From assembly GCA_963989245.1 (NCBI GenBank), contig CAXDII010000319.1, positions 327,501-391,500 of the forward strand: a stretch of 64,000 nt of DNA, read 5' to 3'. The position numbers and the translations under genes are program-made. The notes below the pieces were generated by a model. It did no database searches and had not been told where the DNA came from. It saw only the letters and a program-made list of their open reading frames with translations. The DNA comes from Nansenia antarctica (Eukaryota; Chordata; Actinopteri; Argentiniformes; Microstomatidae). Shown here piece by piece: positions 62,001 through 64,000 of this stretch (positions are counted from its first letter, which is position 1; the number at the start of each line of letters is the position of its first letter).

Positions 62001-64000
62001 GGCAGAAAGCAACACTTTGATAGTTTGATATAACTTGAGAACGAATGCAAAAAACAGTCCACTCTAAGAACAGGCCGCTTGGACACTTTCAGAACAGCTC
62101 AGTTAATGACTGAAAACAGCTCTCGAAGAGATTGTCAAAAGAGACTCTGAAAACGAAACGTTGATCACGTTTGAGCAAAAGGCTGCACACACGCAATTCA
62201 AGTTGCTCTGATTGTCATTTAGAGTTACATTATAGGATTATTCAACAACAAGTCAAAATGTGCTCGTGAAAGGCAGAAAACAACAATTTGATAGTTTGAT
62301 ATAACTTGAGAACGAATGCAAAAAACAGTCCACTCTAAGAACAGGCCGCTTGGACACTTTCAGAACAGCTCAGTTAATGACTGAAAACAGCTCTCGAAGA
62401 GATTGTCAAAAGAGACTCCGAAAACGAAACGTTGATCACTTTTGAGCAAAAGGCTGCACACACGCAATTCAAGTTGCTCTGATTGTCATTTAGAGTTACA
62501 TTATAGGATTATTCAACAACAAGTCAAAATGTGCTCGTGAAAGGCAGAAAACAACACTTTGATAATTTGATATAACTTGAGAACGAATGCAAAAACAGTC
62601 CACTCTAAGAACAGACCGCTTGGACACTTTCAGAACAGCTCTGTTAATGACTGAAAACAGCTCTCGAAGAGATTGTCAAAAGAGACTCTGAAAACGAAAC
62701 GTTGATCACTTTTGAGCAAAAGGCTGCACACACGCAATTCAAGTTGCTCTGATTGTCATTTAGAGTTACATTATAGGATTCTTCAACAACAAGTCAAAAT
62801 GTGCTCGTGAAAGGCAGAAAACAACACTTTGATAGTTTGATATAACTTGAGAACGAATGCAAAAAACAGTCCACTCTAAGAACAGGCCGCTTGGACACTT
62901 TCAGAACAGCTCTGTTAATGACTGAAAACAGCTCTCGAAGAGATTGTCAAAAGAGACTCTGAAAACGAAACGTTGATCACTTTTGAGCAAAAGGCTGCAC
63001 ACACGCAATTCAAGTTGCTCTGATTGTCATTTAGAGTTACATTGTAGGATTATTCAACAACAAGTCAAAATGTGCTCGTGAAAGGCAGAAAACAACACTT
63101 TGATAGTTTGATATAACTTGAGAACGAATGCAAAAAACAGTCCACTCTAAGAACAGGCCGCTTGGACACTTTCAGAACAGCTCTGTTAATGACTGAAAAC
63201 AGCTCTCGAAGAGATTGTCAAAAGAGACTCTGAAAACGAAACTTTGATCACTTTTGAGCAAAAAGCTGCACACACGCAATTCAAGTTGCTCTGATTGTCA
63301 TTTAGAGTTACATTATAGGATTATTCAACAACAAGTCAAAATGTGCTCGTGAAAGGCAGAAAACAACACTTTGATAGTTTGATATAACTTGAGAACGAAT
63401 GCAAAAACAGTCCACTCTAAGAACAGGCCGCTTGGACACTTTCAGAACAGCTCTGTTAATGACTGAAAACAGCTCTCGAAGAGATTGTCAAAAGAGACTC
63501 TGAAAACGAAACGTTGATCACTTTTGAGCAAAAGGCTGCACACACGCAATTCAAGTTGCTCTGATTGTCATTTAGAGTTACATTATAGGATTATTCAACA
63601 ACAAGTCAAAATGTGCTCGTGAAAGGCAGAAAACAACACTTTGATAGTTTGATATAACTTGAGAACGAATGCAAAAAACAGTCCACTCTAAGAACAGGCC
63701 GCTTGGACACTTTCAGAACAGCTCTGTTAATGACTGAAAACAGCTCTCGAAGAGATTGTCAAAAGAGACTCTGAAAACGAAACGTTGATCACTTTTGAGC
63801 AAAAGGCTGCACACACGCAATTCAAGTTGCTCTGATTGTCATTTAGAGTTACAATATAGGATTATTCAACAACAAGTCAAAATGTGCTCGTGAAAGGCAG
63901 AAAGCAACACTTTGATAGTTTGATATAACTTGAGAACGAATGCAAAAAACAGTCCACTCTAAGAACAGGCCGCTTGGACACTTTCAGAACAGCTCAGTTA

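Larger units (their letters stand above)
13830..64000 (+). repeat. 271-bp satellite array, main part (about 185 monomers)
   Basis: Continuous head-to-tail monomers of about 271 bp, always in the same orientation and still running at the window end. Landmarks per monomer are GGCTGCACACACGC, CAAGTTGCTCTGATTG, TTATAGGATTATTC, GCTCGTGAAAGGC, AACGAATGC, AGAACAGGCCGCTTGG, AACAGCTCTGTTAATG, CGAAGAGATTG and GAAAACGAAACGTTGATC. Diagnostic variants (CTCAGTT, CTCCG against CTCTG, ACAATATAGG, GAGCATTC, five against six A, GACCGC) define sub-families and higher-order repeats. The 261-bp variant starts at 14088, 15975, 23815, 25702, 26776, 41117, 46790, 55708 and further copies after 57.5 kb. There are no ORFs of 60 codons and no other genes in the whole stretch. 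Confidence 0.98.

Noticed and set aside
13830..64000. CRISPR array or tandem gene cluster
   Set aside because: The repeat is a 271-bp unit with no unique spacers and no ORF of 60 codons. Splice signals and transposon types show a eukaryotic genome.
13830..64000. 5S rRNA or tRNA-derived tandem repeat
   Set aside because: I find no A-box/B-box promoter pair, no cloverleaf and no 5S-like core in the monomer.
13830..64000. CENP-B box in the monomer
   Set aside because: No match to the core TTCG....A..CGGG pattern was found. The nearest word (GAAACGTTGATC) does not fit.

Overview
The window looks like a piece of a ray-finned (teleost) fish genome. It is dominated by one satellite DNA family (monomer about 271 bp). 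The only substantial genes lie in a single nested mobile-element island. The fish assignment is inference: it rests on the eukaryotic splice sites, the CACTG-ended CMC/EnSpm transposon with a SAM-domain second protein, the hAT element with GTAATCTGATTAC-type subterminal motifs, and the long (CA)n tract. No host gene, tRNA or rRNA was recognised.

Layout. A G-rich minisatellite of about 31 bp units (1-305) is followed by a short non-repetitive junction (306-421) and six satellite monomers (422-2050). The seventh monomer is split by an 11,777-bp DNA transposon (2051-13827) with 15-bp perfect terminal inverted repeats, CACTG termini and a 2-bp CG target duplication. The satellite then resumes in register at 13830 and runs to the end of the window (about 185 more monomers), all in one orientation.

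The transposon has the two-gene plan of the CMC (CACTA/EnSpm) superfamily. Gene 1 (6941-9664) is an intact 907-aa transposase with four C2H2 fingers and a candidate DDE triad. Gene 2 (9664-12116) can be read across five exons with phase-compatible GT/AG junctions as an intact 572-aa SAM-domain protein. The gene 1 stop and gene 2 start overlap as TAATG, and a good splice acceptor lies just upstream. One promoter and 5' leader exon could therefore serve both proteins by alternative splicing. The terminal 370 bp on the right and 75 bp on the left are rich in TACTGT/ACAGTA motifs, the likely transposase-binding regions.

Inside the transposon's 5' intron sits a 3.18-kb hAT element (2469-5646, 8-bp duplication CAGCGGAG) that retains only a BED-finger fragment. 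A TTAA-flanked element (2994-5298) is inserted into that, and it contains a (CA)n tract and a threefold 183-191 bp tandem repeat. The nesting is therefore satellite > CMC > hAT > TTAA element > simple repeats.

The satellite array is organised at several scales: 3- and 4-monomer higher-order units (812 and 1083 bp), 1.9-kb and about 4.2-kb block duplications, and a near-identical copy of at least 12.9 kb at an offset of 31,893 bp. Two of these copies preserve the empty version of the transposon target site (25442 and 57335), which confirms the element's exact boundaries.
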